Assembly: GCA_030123525.1 (NCBI GenBank)
Contig: CP126125.1
Coordinates: 1,860,001 to 1,924,000 of the forward strand
Source of the DNA: ELB16-189 sp018266435
GTDB lineage: Bacteria; Bacteroidota; Bacteroidia; Cytophagales; Cyclobacteriaceae
Direction: 5' to 3'
Length of the DNA: 64,000 nucleotides
Part shown: one piece after another, positions 26,580 through 35,140 of the stretch
Layout: the number at the start of each line of letters is the position of its first letter
Numbering within the stretch: position 1 is the stretch's first letter
Program-made: the position numbers and the translations under genes
Notes under the pieces: generated by a model
The model's database searches: none
The model's input: the letters and a program-made list of their open reading frames with translations, nothing else
What the model was told of the DNA's origin: nothing

Positions 26580-27809
26580 TTAAGACTCAACACATTTTAA
26601 TTTCTCCTTCTTGGCAAATGCCTCGAGGTTAACTTGTGGGGCTAATACCACACTCACCTCATCCCACTCGCTCCATTCTTTAAGCTTATTCAGCGTTATC
26701 GTGCCCGTCATGTACTGATGGCCATTGCCCCGGTAGCCGCCTTTGAAGTTTTCAAAATCCTTTGGCGAAACGAGTGACTCCTTGAGAAAGCTACTAATGA
26801 CATCCACTGTGGCGTTGTTAGAAAATGGCAATCCTTCGCCTTGTGCAAATTTTTTATACTCATAACGGTAGTCATAAGTCAATGCTGAAATATCTGAAAG
26901 CACGGCTGAGCCGGTTGGGTAACTTCCTGCTCCTTTGCCGATGAATACTTGCTTTTCAGCGAAAGCACCTTCTACCAACACGGCATTGTATTCATTGCGA
27001 ACCGAGGCCAGCATGTGATCAGCCGGTATAAATTGAGGAGCAACCAAAGCAAAAATTTTTCCTGCTTTTTTATAGGCACGTGCTACCAGTTTAATGGTGA
27101 GGTTGTTCTCCCGGGCATACTTTAAATCGAGCGGTGAAATCTTTTCGATGCCCACATTGATGATCTCTTCCGGTTTTAGGAAAACGCCAAAGGTATGCGC
27201 GATGGCAATGGTTAATTTGAATTTTGGGTCAAACGCTTTTACATCCAGAGTTGGGTCGCTTTCGGCAAAGCCCAGATCTTGTGCACCTTTCAATGCCTCG
27301 AGGTAATTTTTTCGTTCTTCAAACACTTTAGTAAGAATGTAGTTGGTTGAGCCATTAAAAATCCCTTCGATACTGGTAATCAAATCGTTGTCGTAGTATT
27401 CTTCGAGGTTACGCAAAATAGGAATGCTGCCGCACACTGCGCCTTCGTATAAAATGGCACGGTTATACTTTTGTTGCAATTCGTATATCTCGGTTAAGTG
27501 TTCGGCAATCATTTTTTTATTGGCCGTTACTACGTGCTTTCCGTTTTGCAAGGCAGTCTTTACAATTTCAAAAGCGGCATTGGCATCATCAATCAGTTCT
27601 ACTACTACATCAATTTCTTGGTCTAGGAGAATATCGTTTTTGTCATAGGTAAATACAGACTGATCCAGGATGCGTTTTTTATTATGTGTTTTAACGCATA
27701 TTTTTTTGATCTCGGCTTTAACGCCATGCGTTTCGTTTAGCACGTGGTACAGTCCCTGCCCCACACATCCAAAGCCGAATACCCCAAGCTTTAATTTTTT
27801 ATGTTTCAT
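26580..27809 (-). CDS. hom: Homoserine dehydrogenase
   Basis: Homoserine dehydrogenase reduces aspartate semialdehyde to homoserine with NAD(P)H, the branch point to methionine and threonine. The 409-residue protein begins with the dinucleotide-binding GVFGFGCVGQG at about 8-18. Substrate motifs GIFNGSTNYIL near 148 and LGFAESDPTLDVKAFD near 183-198 are family signatures. The C-terminal part after about 330 does not show an obvious ACT domain. Its start overlaps the metX stop by four bases, and it is the last gene of the SAM-riboswitch-led metY-metX-hom operon. Confidence 0.93.
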   Translation of the reverse strand: MKHKKLKLGVFGFGCVGQGLYHVLNETHGVKAEIKKICVKTHNKKRILDQSVFTYDKNDILLDQEIDVVVELIDDANAAFEIVKTALQNGKHVVTANKKMIAEHLTEIYELQQKYNRAILYEGAVCGSIPILRNLEEYYDNDLITSIEGIFNGSTNYILTKVFEERKNYLEALKGAQDLGFAESDPTLDVKAFDPKFKLTIAIAHTFGVFLKPEEIINVGIEKISPLDLKYARENNLTIKLVARAYKKAGKIFALVAPQFIPADHMLASVRNEYNAVLVEGAFAEKQVFIGKGAGSYPTGSAVLSDISALTYDYRYEYKKFAQGEGLPFSNNATVDVISSFLKESLVSPKDFENFKGGYRGNGHQYMTGTITLNKLKEWSEWDEVSVVLAPQVNLEAFAKKEKLKCVES

Positions 27810-28879
27810 GAAAATGTATTTATGATTTTTTTATTGTGATTTTTTTCGATCCATACAGGTTCAGCAAAAAAATTTCTTACAATTTTTCTGAACACACTAA
27901 ACTCTACTAAAAATCCATCGTGGCCAAAATCGGATGAAATGATTTTTAGTGTAGCGTTGGGTATTTGCTCAGCCAGAAATTTTTGTTCTGAAACAGGAAA
28001 CAAAAAATCTGTTTCAATACCCACCACCAGCGTTTTTGCACGCACCTGTTTTAAAGTGTCATTTACACTTTCTCTACCCCGGCCCACGTTGTGGCTGTCC
28101 ATGGCTTTAGATAGCAGCCAGTATGTAAAAGCATTAAAACGGCCAGCCAGTTTTTGTCCTTGGTAGCGCTGGTAGGTTGCTGCACGAAAGTTATCAAGAG
28201 TGTCGTTAGTTTTTTCTAACTGAGTTTTTTCAAAACCATCATAGGCGCGGTAAGATATCATGCCTATGGCCCGGGCTGCTTTCATTCCCTCCAAACCGGC
28301 ACGGGCATCATTTTCTTTCCATGTGGCATCGGCCGATATGGCCATACGCTGTGCTTCGTTGAAGGCAATGCCCCAGGGTGAATGCACCGCATTGGTAGCA
28401 ATCAGCACCAAATGCTCAAAGGTTTCGGGTTTTTGAATAGCCCACTCCAACGCTTGCTGGCCGCCCAGAGAAGGACCGATTAGTGTATGGATTTTGTCAA
28501 TACCCAAATGTTGACGAAGCAAATCAAATGCAGCCACCATATCGCGGTTGGTGAGCAAAGGAAAACTGTGAAAATAATTTTTTCCGGTATCAGGATTGAT
28601 TGATAACGGGCCTGTAGAACCATAACATCCACCCAGTGTGTTGGCGCAGATGATGAAATGATGGCGTGGGTCAAATGGGCTCCCCTCTACAAACAGATCT
28701 CTCCACCATTCGGTAACATCTGAATTACCGGTAAGTGCATGAACTACCCACACGACATTGCTGCGGTCGTGGTTCAGTTGACCGAGTGTAGTGTATTTAA
28801 GTTGGAAACCGGAGAGCCTGCCACCGGCCTCCAACAAAAACTCGTTGTCAAAATGAAATAAGTGATCTTGTCTTAACAT
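27806..28879 (-). CDS. metX: Homoserine O-acetyltransferase (MetX, alpha/beta-hydrolase fold)
   Basis: MetX acetylates homoserine with acetyl-CoA, giving the substrate for MetY. The 357-residue protein has the alpha/beta-hydrolase nucleophile elbow GPSLGGQQALEW near 145, the acid in ETDFLFP near 295 and the histidine in GHDGFLVE near 325. HALTGNSDV near 48 is typical of the MetX group. Whether acetyl or succinyl is transferred cannot be read with certainty, but the adjacent metY favours acetyl. It overlaps hom by four bases and lies 67 bases after metY across a palindromic hairpin. Confidence 0.93.
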   Translation of the reverse strand: MLRQDHLFHFDNEFLLEAGGRLSGFQLKYTTLGQLNHDRSNVVWVVHALTGNSDVTEWWRDLFVEGSPFDPRHHFIICANTLGGCYGSTGPLSINPDTGKNYFHSFPLLTNRDMVAAFDLLRQHLGIDKIHTLIGPSLGGQQALEWAIQKPETFEHLVLIATNAVHSPWGIAFNEAQRMAISADATWKENDARAGLEGMKAARAIGMISYRAYDGFEKTQLEKTNDTLDNFRAATYQRYQGQKLAGRFNAFTYWLLSKAMDSHNVGRGRESVNDTLKQVRAKTLVVGIETDFLFPVSEQKFLAEQIPNATLKIISSDFGHDGFLVEFSVFRKIVRNFFAEPVWIEKNHNKKIINTFS

Positions 28880-28895
28880 AAAGGTTTCAAGTCGT

Positions 28896-28938
28896 AAGCT
28901 TCAAGTTACAGGCTGCCGGGGCTTGTAACTTGAGGCTT
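28896..28938 (-). repeat. Palindromic hairpin in the metY-metX gap
   Basis: 18-base arms at 28,896-28,913 and 28,921-28,938 are inverted copies at 16 of 18 positions around a seven-base loop. It is built from the CAAGCT/AAGCTTCAAG words also flanking the relic at 1080-1434, but carries no cargo. It would form a strong RNA hairpin inside the operon, without a T-run in the transcript direction. Confidence 0.65.
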
Positions 28939-28946
28939 GTAGTTTT

Positions 28947-30269
28947 TTACGCAACTACTTCTTTTGTAAAGACCTTTTCAAAGGCTTGTTCAAAATCGGC
29001 TTTGATATCATCAATATGCTCTAGCCCGACTGACACCCTCAGCAACGTAGGCAACACACCGGCTGAAATCTGTTCCTCATCTGACAATTGCTGATGCGTA
29101 GTGGCTGAAGGTTGGATGATCAGCGTTTTGGCATCGCCCAGATTGGCCAAGTGGCTCACCAGCTTTAGCTGGTCAACGATGGCAGCTGTTTCTTCTTTGG
29201 TGCCTTTGATGGTAAACGAAAGCACGGCACCAAATCCATTTTTCAAATATTTTTTAGCCAGCTTGTGATAGGTGCTGGAAGCAAGACCGGGATAATTTAC
29301 GGTTTCAATTTTTGGGTTTTGTTCCAGCCATTGTGCTAGCGCCAGTGCATTGTCTACCGAGCGTTGTACGCGCAGCGAAAGGGTTTCTAATCCTTGAAGC
29401 AATAAAAATGAGTTGAACGGGCTCAAGGCAGGACCAAAATCGCGCAAGCCTTCTACCCGTGCACGGATGATGTAGGCAATGTTAGGCAGCCCCAGTGGAT
29501 TACCTTCACCAAATACCTCCCAAAATTTTAGGCCGTGATAGCCTTCGCTCGGTTCAGTAAACTGAGGAAACTTACCGTTGCCCCAATTGTAATTTCCTCC
29601 ATCAACAATAATTCCGCCAATAGATGTGCCGTGGCCTCCAATCCATTTGGTAGCTGATTCAACCACTACATTCGCACTGTGCTCAAGCGGGCGGAATAAA
29701 TACCCGCCTGCACCAAACGTATTATCCACAACTAAAGGCAGGTCATACTTTTTAGCCAGTGCAGCAAGCGCATCGAAATCTGGAATGTTGAAGCCGGGGT
29801 TGCCTATTGTTTCGAGGTAAATTGCTTTGGTTTTTTGGTCAATCAGTTTTTCAAATGCATCTACCGTATCACCTTCGGCAAAGCGCACATCAATGCCTAA
29901 TCTCTTGAAGGCTACTTTGAATTGGTTGTAAGTGCCTCCGTAAAGAAATGAACTTGACACAAAGTTATCACCTGCTTGTAAGATATTGTTGAGCGCGATG
30001 AATTGTGCAGCCTGGCCAGAACTGACGGCCAAGGCAGCCACTCCTCCCTCTAAAGCGGCTACACGTTTTTCAAATACGTCTGTAGTCGGGTTCATAATAC
30101 GGGTGTAGATGTTGCCAAATTCTTTCAGGGCAAAAAGATTGGCTCCATGTTCAGAATTTTTGAACACGTAAGAGGTGGTTTGATAAATCGGTACGGCACG
30201 TGAGCCAGTGGTGGGGTCAGCTTCTTGGCCGGCATGTAATTGAAGCGTTTCAAATCGTTGGGTTGACAT
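28947..30269 (-). CDS. metY: O-acetylhomoserine sulfhydrylase (MetY)
   Basis: MetY is a PLP enzyme of the Cys/Met metabolism family that makes homocysteine directly from O-acetylhomoserine and sulfide. The 440-residue protein has the PLP lysine in SATKWIGGHG near 214, SSGQAAQ near 82 and the DNTFGAGGYLFRP segment near 182-194, the MetY-type form. The leader contains a promoter, a SAM-I riboswitch and a poly-cysteine ORF, so expression should fall when SAM is abundant and may also respond to cysteine supply. Confidence 0.94.
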   Translation of the reverse strand: MSTQRFETLQLHAGQEADPTTGSRAVPIYQTTSYVFKNSEHGANLFALKEFGNIYTRIMNPTTDVFEKRVAALEGGVAALAVSSGQAAQFIALNNILQAGDNFVSSSFLYGGTYNQFKVAFKRLGIDVRFAEGDTVDAFEKLIDQKTKAIYLETIGNPGFNIPDFDALAALAKKYDLPLVVDNTFGAGGYLFRPLEHSANVVVESATKWIGGHGTSIGGIIVDGGNYNWGNGKFPQFTEPSEGYHGLKFWEVFGEGNPLGLPNIAYIIRARVEGLRDFGPALSPFNSFLLLQGLETLSLRVQRSVDNALALAQWLEQNPKIETVNYPGLASSTYHKLAKKYLKNGFGAVLSFTIKGTKEETAAIVDQLKLVSHLANLGDAKTLIIQPSATTHQQLSDEEQISAGVLPTLLRVSVGLEHIDDIKADFEQAFEKVFTKEVVA

Positions 30270-30395
30270 ATTTTTAATAGTTTAAATATTTTGAATGTTT
30301 AATTTTTGAATGGAACTGGCTAAGCCTTATTCATGCCCGTCACTCGGCAGACCGTGCGCTTAGGTTGTTGCTGGATGTTTAGCTGAACAACAAAA

Positions 30396-30506
30396 TCAAC
30401 AGCAGCAGCGCATACAACAACAAATGTTGCAGCACCAAGTGTTGATAATTTGAGAAAGAGATGCCCTGTATGGGGCCAGATCGGTGAATGAGGTGAATTT
30501 TTTCAT
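30396..30506 (-). CDS. Poly-cysteine leader peptide ORF ahead of metY
   Basis: The ORF starts with ATG eight bases after the closing stem of the SAM riboswitch and encodes 36 residues. It begins MKKFTSFTDLAPYRASLSQ and ends WCCNICCCMRCCC: eight of the last twelve residues are cysteine. A GGAAG lies seven to eleven bases before the ATG, right beside the 3' strand of riboswitch helix P1. Downstream CAACAAC (minus strand, 30,364-30,370) can pair with the TTGTTGTTG run of the Cys codons or with GTTGTT after the stop, giving alternative folds. This is the layout of an amino-acid-sensing leader peptide. Translation and sensing are inferred; no classic terminator is seen before metY. Confidence 0.65.
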   Translation of the reverse strand: MKKFTSFTDLAPYRASLSQIINTWCCNICCCMRCCC

Positions 30507-30513
30507 TTTGCTT

Positions 30514-30607
30514 CCGGTTTATATTTCAGGAATTAGCACCTTTCCATTTTCAGGAGGGTTGCTAGCGCTTCACAGAGCCTGTCTCTCCGCGCTTCTTTAT
30601 AAATCGG
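30514..30607 (-). ncRNA. SAM-I (S-box) riboswitch
   Basis: On the minus strand, P1 is formed by CCGATTTATA (5', ending at 30,607) and TATAAACCGG (3', ending at 30,514), with one mismatch. Inside are the S-box core elements in order: GGAGAGACAGGCTC with the GTGA turn, GCAACC, and GGTGCTAATTCC. The element lies upstream of metY-metX-hom, a standard S-box regulon. SAM binding should lower expression; its immediate output is the adjacent leader ORF and then metY. Confidence 0.87.
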
Positions 30608-30638
30608 TTGAGCTATTGCCTCACCGACTATGATGGCA

Positions 30639-30670
30639 CAAACGTATAGTAGATTGGTAGAGTTTCCAAA
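30639..30670 (-). promoter_or_regulatory. metY operon promoter
   Basis: On the minus strand there is an exact -7 box TACGTTTG (30,646 down to 30,639) and a TTTG -33 box (30,670-30,667) with 20 bases between. Transcription would begin about 25 bases before riboswitch helix P1. The histidine kinase gene ends about 55 bases upstream of the -33 box. Confidence 0.75.
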
Positions 30671-30724
30671 TCAATGGCAAAAAAATTGTTAAAAAATTTT
30701 CTTGAAGGCTTACAGATGTTCGTG

Positions 30725-32482
30725 CTATTGAGGTAAGAATACTTTAAAAACAGATCCACTGCCGGGTTTGCTGGTCAGTTCAATTTTACCATTCAATCGC
30801 TCAACCGCTCGCTTTAATATATATAGGCCAAGCCCCGAACCCTTGGTTTGGTTGTTGGCACGAAAGAACATATCAAAGATTTTTGCTTGATGTGATTTGT
30901 CAATTCCCTGGCCATTGTCACTCACTTCAATGACAGCTTGATTATCGGTTTGATAAACTGAGATCTTGACAAATGGATTGATTTTGGTAGAATACTTAAC
31001 GGCATTTTCAATCAGGTTTTGTAAGATGGTGCTGACAATGGCCCACTCAGAACGGTAATCGAATGATTTGATTTCTTTGATAAAATGAATGTTCTTATAA
31101 TTTTCTATGTAGCTGCAGGATTCAATGCAATCATTTATCAGGGAAACAAAATCAATTTGGGTGCGGGTGTTCTCTAAGTGATTTAACTGAGTTAAATGAA
31201 TCAATCCCATCACAATGTCATGTATCCGGTTGACTTGTGACCGATACATACTAAAATAAGAAAGGGCTGTCTCATCAGTTACATCAATCTCAACTAATTT
31301 CTGTAATCCTTGCAGCGATGAGATGGGGCCCTTTAAGTCATGTGAGACGCGGTAAAAAAAAGAATCCAGTTCGGCATTTTTGCTTTCAATGATTTGATTT
31401 TTTTCTTGTTGCACCACTGCCTTTTGCTCAAGATCTTCAATGTGCTTTACCGCTTCGTAGCTTTTGATAATGCTGTAGCTCTCTTTGTTGATGATTGCTT
31501 CTTTGTGAGAAATAAATTTTTCGAGGTATTGCAGGGCAAGGGCATTGTTTCCTTCTTTTTTGGCAAGTAAATAAAGATTGTAGTCCACTTTGAAGCCAAT
31601 AATTTGCACATTGAATGCATCACTCAGCTCGAGAGATTTGTTAAAGTACTCACGTGCACGAGAAAACACATTCATGTCCATATAAGCCATACCCAGTTTG
31701 TTGTATACCATGGCCAGGCCTAACTTGTCTCCCGAGCGAAGGTGTAGTTCTAAGGCTTTGTCAAAATCGGCAACGGCTTTTTGTGCGTCACCTAATTTTA
31801 TAAAAAGTTTGCCCCGGCCATACAAAGCAAAAGCTAACCCTCGCTCATCGCCCGATTCTTTTTTCAGTTGTATGCTCCGCTCTATGGTTTCCATGGCCAG
31901 TGCATGTCTTCCTTGTTTGAAATAAATGGCAGATAAAGGATTTAGTGAGTTTGACTCAAGGCTTGAGTCGTGAATGATACGGCTTGCTTCAATGGATTTT
32001 TCATACACTTCTATGGCTTTTTCTTCATCACTGTAATATTCATAGACCGTGCCCATACTCTTCAGTGTGCGGGCTTGGTTATAGTAATCGCCAAGCGTTT
32101 TGTATATGGAAAGAGATTCCGCCAGCAATAGCAACGACTGTGGATACAGATTAGTACGGTAATGAATGCTGCCAATGTTATACTTGGCATCAGCAATTCC
32201 TTTTTGATTTCCGTCCTGCTGAAAAAAAGTGAGGGCTTCTTCTGATAATTCCTGAGCTTTTTTAAACTCCCCCTGAATGAGGTAGTAAAGCCCCAGATTA
32301 TTTTTGGCCGTGGCCACTAATCCTTCGTCACGGAGGGCTTCGCATTGAAGAAGCAATTCTTCGGTCAGGCGAATGCTTTTTTGAAGATCGGAAGCGCGGA
32401 GTTTATAGGCATCTTCTAACTGAGCAGCCAGAAGGTTTGAATGACCTTGCAGGTCAGGTTCCACGCCCGATGATTTGTCCAT
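30725..32482 (-). CDS. Cytoplasmic TPR-domain sensor histidine kinase
   Basis: A 585-residue kinase without signal peptide or transmembrane helix. Residues about 10-340 form a series of tetratricopeptide repeats (for example KGIADAKYNIGSIHYRTN and GLAFALYGRGKLFIKLGD). A short coiled coil then leads to the HisKA helix with phospho-acceptor His in RVSHDLKGPISS near 382. The HATPase domain has the N box LIENAVKYS, G1 DNGQGID and G2 GSGLGLYI, so it should be active. No receiver or regulator gene is adjacent, making it an orphan; the signal is probably a protein ligand of the TPRs. Confidence 0.88.
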   Translation of the reverse strand: MDKSSGVEPDLQGHSNLLAAQLEDAYKLRASDLQKSIRLTEELLLQCEALRDEGLVATAKNNLGLYYLIQGEFKKAQELSEEALTFFQQDGNQKGIADAKYNIGSIHYRTNLYPQSLLLLAESLSIYKTLGDYYNQARTLKSMGTVYEYYSDEEKAIEVYEKSIEASRIIHDSSLESNSLNPLSAIYFKQGRHALAMETIERSIQLKKESGDERGLAFALYGRGKLFIKLGDAQKAVADFDKALELHLRSGDKLGLAMVYNKLGMAYMDMNVFSRAREYFNKSLELSDAFNVQIIGFKVDYNLYLLAKKEGNNALALQYLEKFISHKEAIINKESYSIIKSYEAVKHIEDLEQKAVVQQEKNQIIESKNAELDSFFYRVSHDLKGPISSLQGLQKLVEIDVTDETALSYFSMYRSQVNRIHDIVMGLIHLTQLNHLENTRTQIDFVSLINDCIESCSYIENYKNIHFIKEIKSFDYRSEWAIVSTILQNLIENAVKYSTKINPFVKISVYQTDNQAVIEVSDNGQGIDKSHQAKIFDMFFRANNQTKGSGLGLYILKRAVERLNGKIELTSKPGSGSVFKVFLPQ

Positions 32483-32540
32483 TAGAAAAAGTCAACTTTC
32501 AATAGTATGAAACTCTACTTTTTAAAAAAAGAAATTCTTG

Positions 32541-33287
32541 TTAGGTGAGCATACCGCCATCTACTTGAATCACTTGCCCGGTGATGTAGGACGACATACT
32601 GGAGGCCAGGAATACGCACGCATCGGCTACATCTTCGGGTTTGCCACCGCGCTTGAGCGGAATGGCATCGCGCCAGCTTTGTACGGTCTTTTCGTCCAAC
32701 TTACCGGTCATTTCAGTTTCAATGAAGCCGGGAGCTACGGCATTGGAGCGAATTCCACGCGAGCCCAACTCTAATGCAACGGATTTGGTGAAACCGATAA
32801 TGCCCGCTTTTGAGGCCGCATAATTAGCCTGGCCGGCATTTCCTTTCAGGCCTACCACTGAAGTCATATTAATGATGGAGCCGCTCTTCTGCTTCATCAT
32901 GGGTTTGGTGGCAGCCTTCACTGTGTTAAAACAAGATTTCAAATTCACGTTCATAATCTTATCCCATGCTTCCTCATTCATACGAAGCAATAGGTTGTCC
33001 ATGGTAATGCCGGCATTGTTCACTAAAATATCGAGTGAGCCAAACTCGGTCACCACATCGTTAATGAGTTTGTCGGCTTGTGCAAAATCAGATGCATCAG
33101 AACGGTACCCTTTTGCTTTTACACCTTTTGAACTCAACTCGGCTTCGAGTGCCTGGCCTTGCTCTACGCTGGATAAGTAGGTGAAGGCAACATTAGCACC
33201 TTGCTCGGCAAATTGAAGGGCGATGCTGCGCCCAATGCCTTTGGAGGCACCTGTGATAAGTGCGGTTTTATTTTGGAGAAGTTTCAT
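32541..33287 (-). CDS. fabG: 3-oxoacyl-[acyl-carrier-protein] reductase
   Basis: FabG reduces beta-ketoacyl-ACP with NADPH in fatty acid elongation. The 248-residue short-chain dehydrogenase has the cofactor loop TGASKGIGRSIA at 13-24, NNAG near 89 and the catalytic Ser (TSVVG), Tyr and Lys (YAASK) near 141-158. The C-terminal ITGQVIQVDGGM is typical. SDR enzymes are hard to assign to a substrate, but overall pattern and length favour FabG. It is divergent from lpdA with about 108 bases between. Confidence 0.9.
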   Translation of the reverse strand: MKLLQNKTALITGASKGIGRSIALQFAEQGANVAFTYLSSVEQGQALEAELSSKGVKAKGYRSDASDFAQADKLINDVVTEFGSLDILVNNAGITMDNLLLRMNEEAWDKIMNVNLKSCFNTVKAATKPMMKQKSGSIINMTSVVGLKGNAGQANYAASKAGIIGFTKSVALELGSRGIRSNAVAPGFIETEMTGKLDEKTVQSWRDAIPLKRGGKPEDVADACVFLASSMSSYITGQVIQVDGGMLT

Positions 33288-33395
33288 AGATCAATGGAAT
33301 ATTTTGCGAAACTAATCTTTTTTTTGCATCCAATATTTTAAATTAATTTGCAAACCAAAATCGTAATTCGTAAACCCAAAATTTAAGATAAAGTC

Positions 33396-34787
33396 ATGGC
33401 AAATTATGATCTGATTGTTATTGGTTCGGGCCCGGGCGGTTATGTAGCGGCCATACGGGCTTCACAACTGGGCATGAAAGTAGGAGTGGTTGAAAAAGCA
33501 GAATTGGGAGGCATTTGCCTGAATTGGGGTTGTATTCCTACCAAGGCATTACTCAAAAGTGCCAACGTGTTTGAATACATTCAGCATGCCAAAGATTATG
33601 GCATTGAAGTAAAAGAAGCTTCAGCTGATTTTTCGGGAGTCATCAAGCGTAGCCGCGAGGTGGCCAACGGTATGAGCAAGGGTATCCAGTTTCTATTTAA
33701 GAAAAATAAGATTGAACATATTGCCGGCCACGGTGTGTTAAAAAAAGGTAATAAAGTAGAAGTGACCGATGCCGCAGGAAAGAAAATAATGTACGAGGCC
33801 AAACATATTATTTTGGCTACAGGTGCGCGTTCACGCGAATTACCCGCTTTGAAAATTGATGGCAAAAAAATCATAGGCTACCGCGAAGCGTTGGTATTGC
33901 CCGAACGCCCTAAAAAATTATTAGTGGTCGGATCTGGGGCAATCGGTGTAGAGTTTGCTTACTTCTATAAAACCATGGGAGCAGAAGTTACGGTAGTAGA
34001 ATTTTTGCCCCGCATTGTTCCGGTGGAAGACGAAGAAGTTTCTAAGCATCTTGAAAAATCATTTAAGAAATCAGGTATTACCATTTACACCAATTCTGAA
34101 GTTACATCTGTAGATACCAAGGGCAAAGGTTGTGTATCAACTGTTAAAACACCCACCGGTGAAATAAAAATAGAATCTGATATCGTTCTTTCGGCCGTGG
34201 GCATTACGACTAACTTGGAAGGAATTGGATTGGAAGAAGTAGGGGTAAAAACAGAAAAAGGAAAAGTAGTAGTTGACCCGTTTTACAAAACCAACGTACC
34301 TGGCGTGTATGCCATTGGCGATATAACTTCAGGTCAGGCATTAGCACATGTGGCTTCAGCCGAAGGAATTATATGCGTGGAAAAAATTGCCGGACAAAAC
34401 CCCGAACCTCTTAATTATAACAATGTGCCAGGCTGCACGTACTGCTCTCCTGAAATTGCATCGGTTGGCTATACTGAAGAAGCTGCCAAAAAAGCCGGTT
34501 ATCAAATCAAGGTAGGTAAGTTTCCGTTTACGGCATCTGGAAAAGCAAAAGCGGCAGGCGCACCCGATGGTTTTGTTAAAGTAATTTTTGATGCAAAATA
34601 TGGAGAGTGGCTGGGCGCTCATTTTATTGGTGCTAACGTAACTGAAATGATTGCCGAAGTGGTGGTTGCCCGTAAACTAGAAACTACAGGACATGAAATC
34701 ATAAAAGCCATTCACCCGCATCCCACCATGAGCGAAGCCATTATGGAAGCCGCTGCCGCTGCCTATGGTGAGGTAATTCATTTATAA
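33396..34787 (+). CDS. lpdA: Dihydrolipoyl dehydrogenase
   Basis: The E3 component reoxidises dihydrolipoamide of the pyruvate, 2-oxoglutarate or branched-chain complexes. It has 463 residues, an FAD-binding GSGPGGYVAA at 10-19 and the redox-active pair Cys41 and Cys46 (GGICLNWGCIPTKA). A second nucleotide loop GSGAIGVEFAY lies near 176 and the C-terminal active-site HPHPTMSEA near 441. No E1 or E2 genes are adjacent. Confidence 0.95.
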   Translation: MANYDLIVIGSGPGGYVAAIRASQLGMKVGVVEKAELGGICLNWGCIPTKALLKSANVFEYIQHAKDYGIEVKEASADFSGVIKRSREVANGMSKGIQFLFKKNKIEHIAGHGVLKKGNKVEVTDAAGKKIMYEAKHIILATGARSRELPALKIDGKKIIGYREALVLPERPKKLLVVGSGAIGVEFAYFYKTMGAEVTVVEFLPRIVPVEDEEVSKHLEKSFKKSGITIYTNSEVTSVDTKGKGCVSTVKTPTGEIKIESDIVLSAVGITTNLEGIGLEEVGVKTEKGKVVVDPFYKTNVPGVYAIGDITSGQALAHVASAEGIICVEKIAGQNPEPLNYNNVPGCTYCSPEIASVGYTEEAAKKAGYQIKVGKFPFTASGKAKAAGAPDGFVKVIFDAKYGEWLGAHFIGANVTEMIAEVVVARKLETTGHEIIKAIHPHPTMSEAIMEAAAAAYGEVIHL

Positions 34788-34988
34788 ACACAAATAGCCG
34801 GCTTAAAATACAGCAGTCAGTCAGGTTGATATGGCACAGGCTATGCAAATTAATTCGCTATAAGCCTGAGGGTTGGTTATTTGGTCGCTCACTTTTTTAA
34901 GCTGAAGACAATTAAAACACGGTATAGTCACTTTAACGGCTACGGAAAGCAGTTGGCAGAAAATACTTTTATTTAAATTATTTTCTTG

Positions 34989-34996
34989 TATATTTG
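34989..34996 (+). promoter_or_regulatory. Promoter -7 box of the micro-protein pair
   Basis: An exact TATATTTG (TAnnTTTG) stands 27 bases before the first micro-protein ATG. A -33 box is only weakly matched by TTTT at 34,967-34,970, 18 bases upstream. Confidence 0.5.
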
Positions 34997-35023
34997 ATTT
35001 AAAATCAATAAAATCAGATAGTT

Positions 35024-35140
35024 ATGAAAACAGCGCCTGTTCGTTTCTATTTTCATAGGGCAAGGGTATTTGGTTGGCTGGTAGTGCTTTGTATTATTGG
35101 GTATATGTTGTTCAGTGTGGTTTCTCCCTATTTTAACTGA
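35024..35140 (+). CDS. Small single-span membrane protein A (RARVFG motif)
   Basis: A 38-residue ORF: a short basic N-terminus with VRFYFHRARVFGW, then one hydrophobic helix (LVVLCIIGYMLFSVV) and a four-residue tail. Its TGA overlaps the ATG of the next ORF (TGATG). The next ORF encodes a clear paralogue with the motif Y(F/Y)xRARVFG before its membrane helix. An exact -7 promoter box precedes it and a terminator follows the pair. I know no family; orientation would place the basic motif in the cytoplasm. Confidence 0.65.
   Translation: MKTAPVRFYFHRARVFGWLVVLCIIGYMLFSVVSPYFN

Noticed and set aside
30674..30736. A 20-codon plus-strand ORF (MAKKLLKNFLEGLQ) upstream of the metY promoter
   Set aside because: Overlaps the kinase gene end on the other strand, no promoter and no similarity; chance ORF is more likely.
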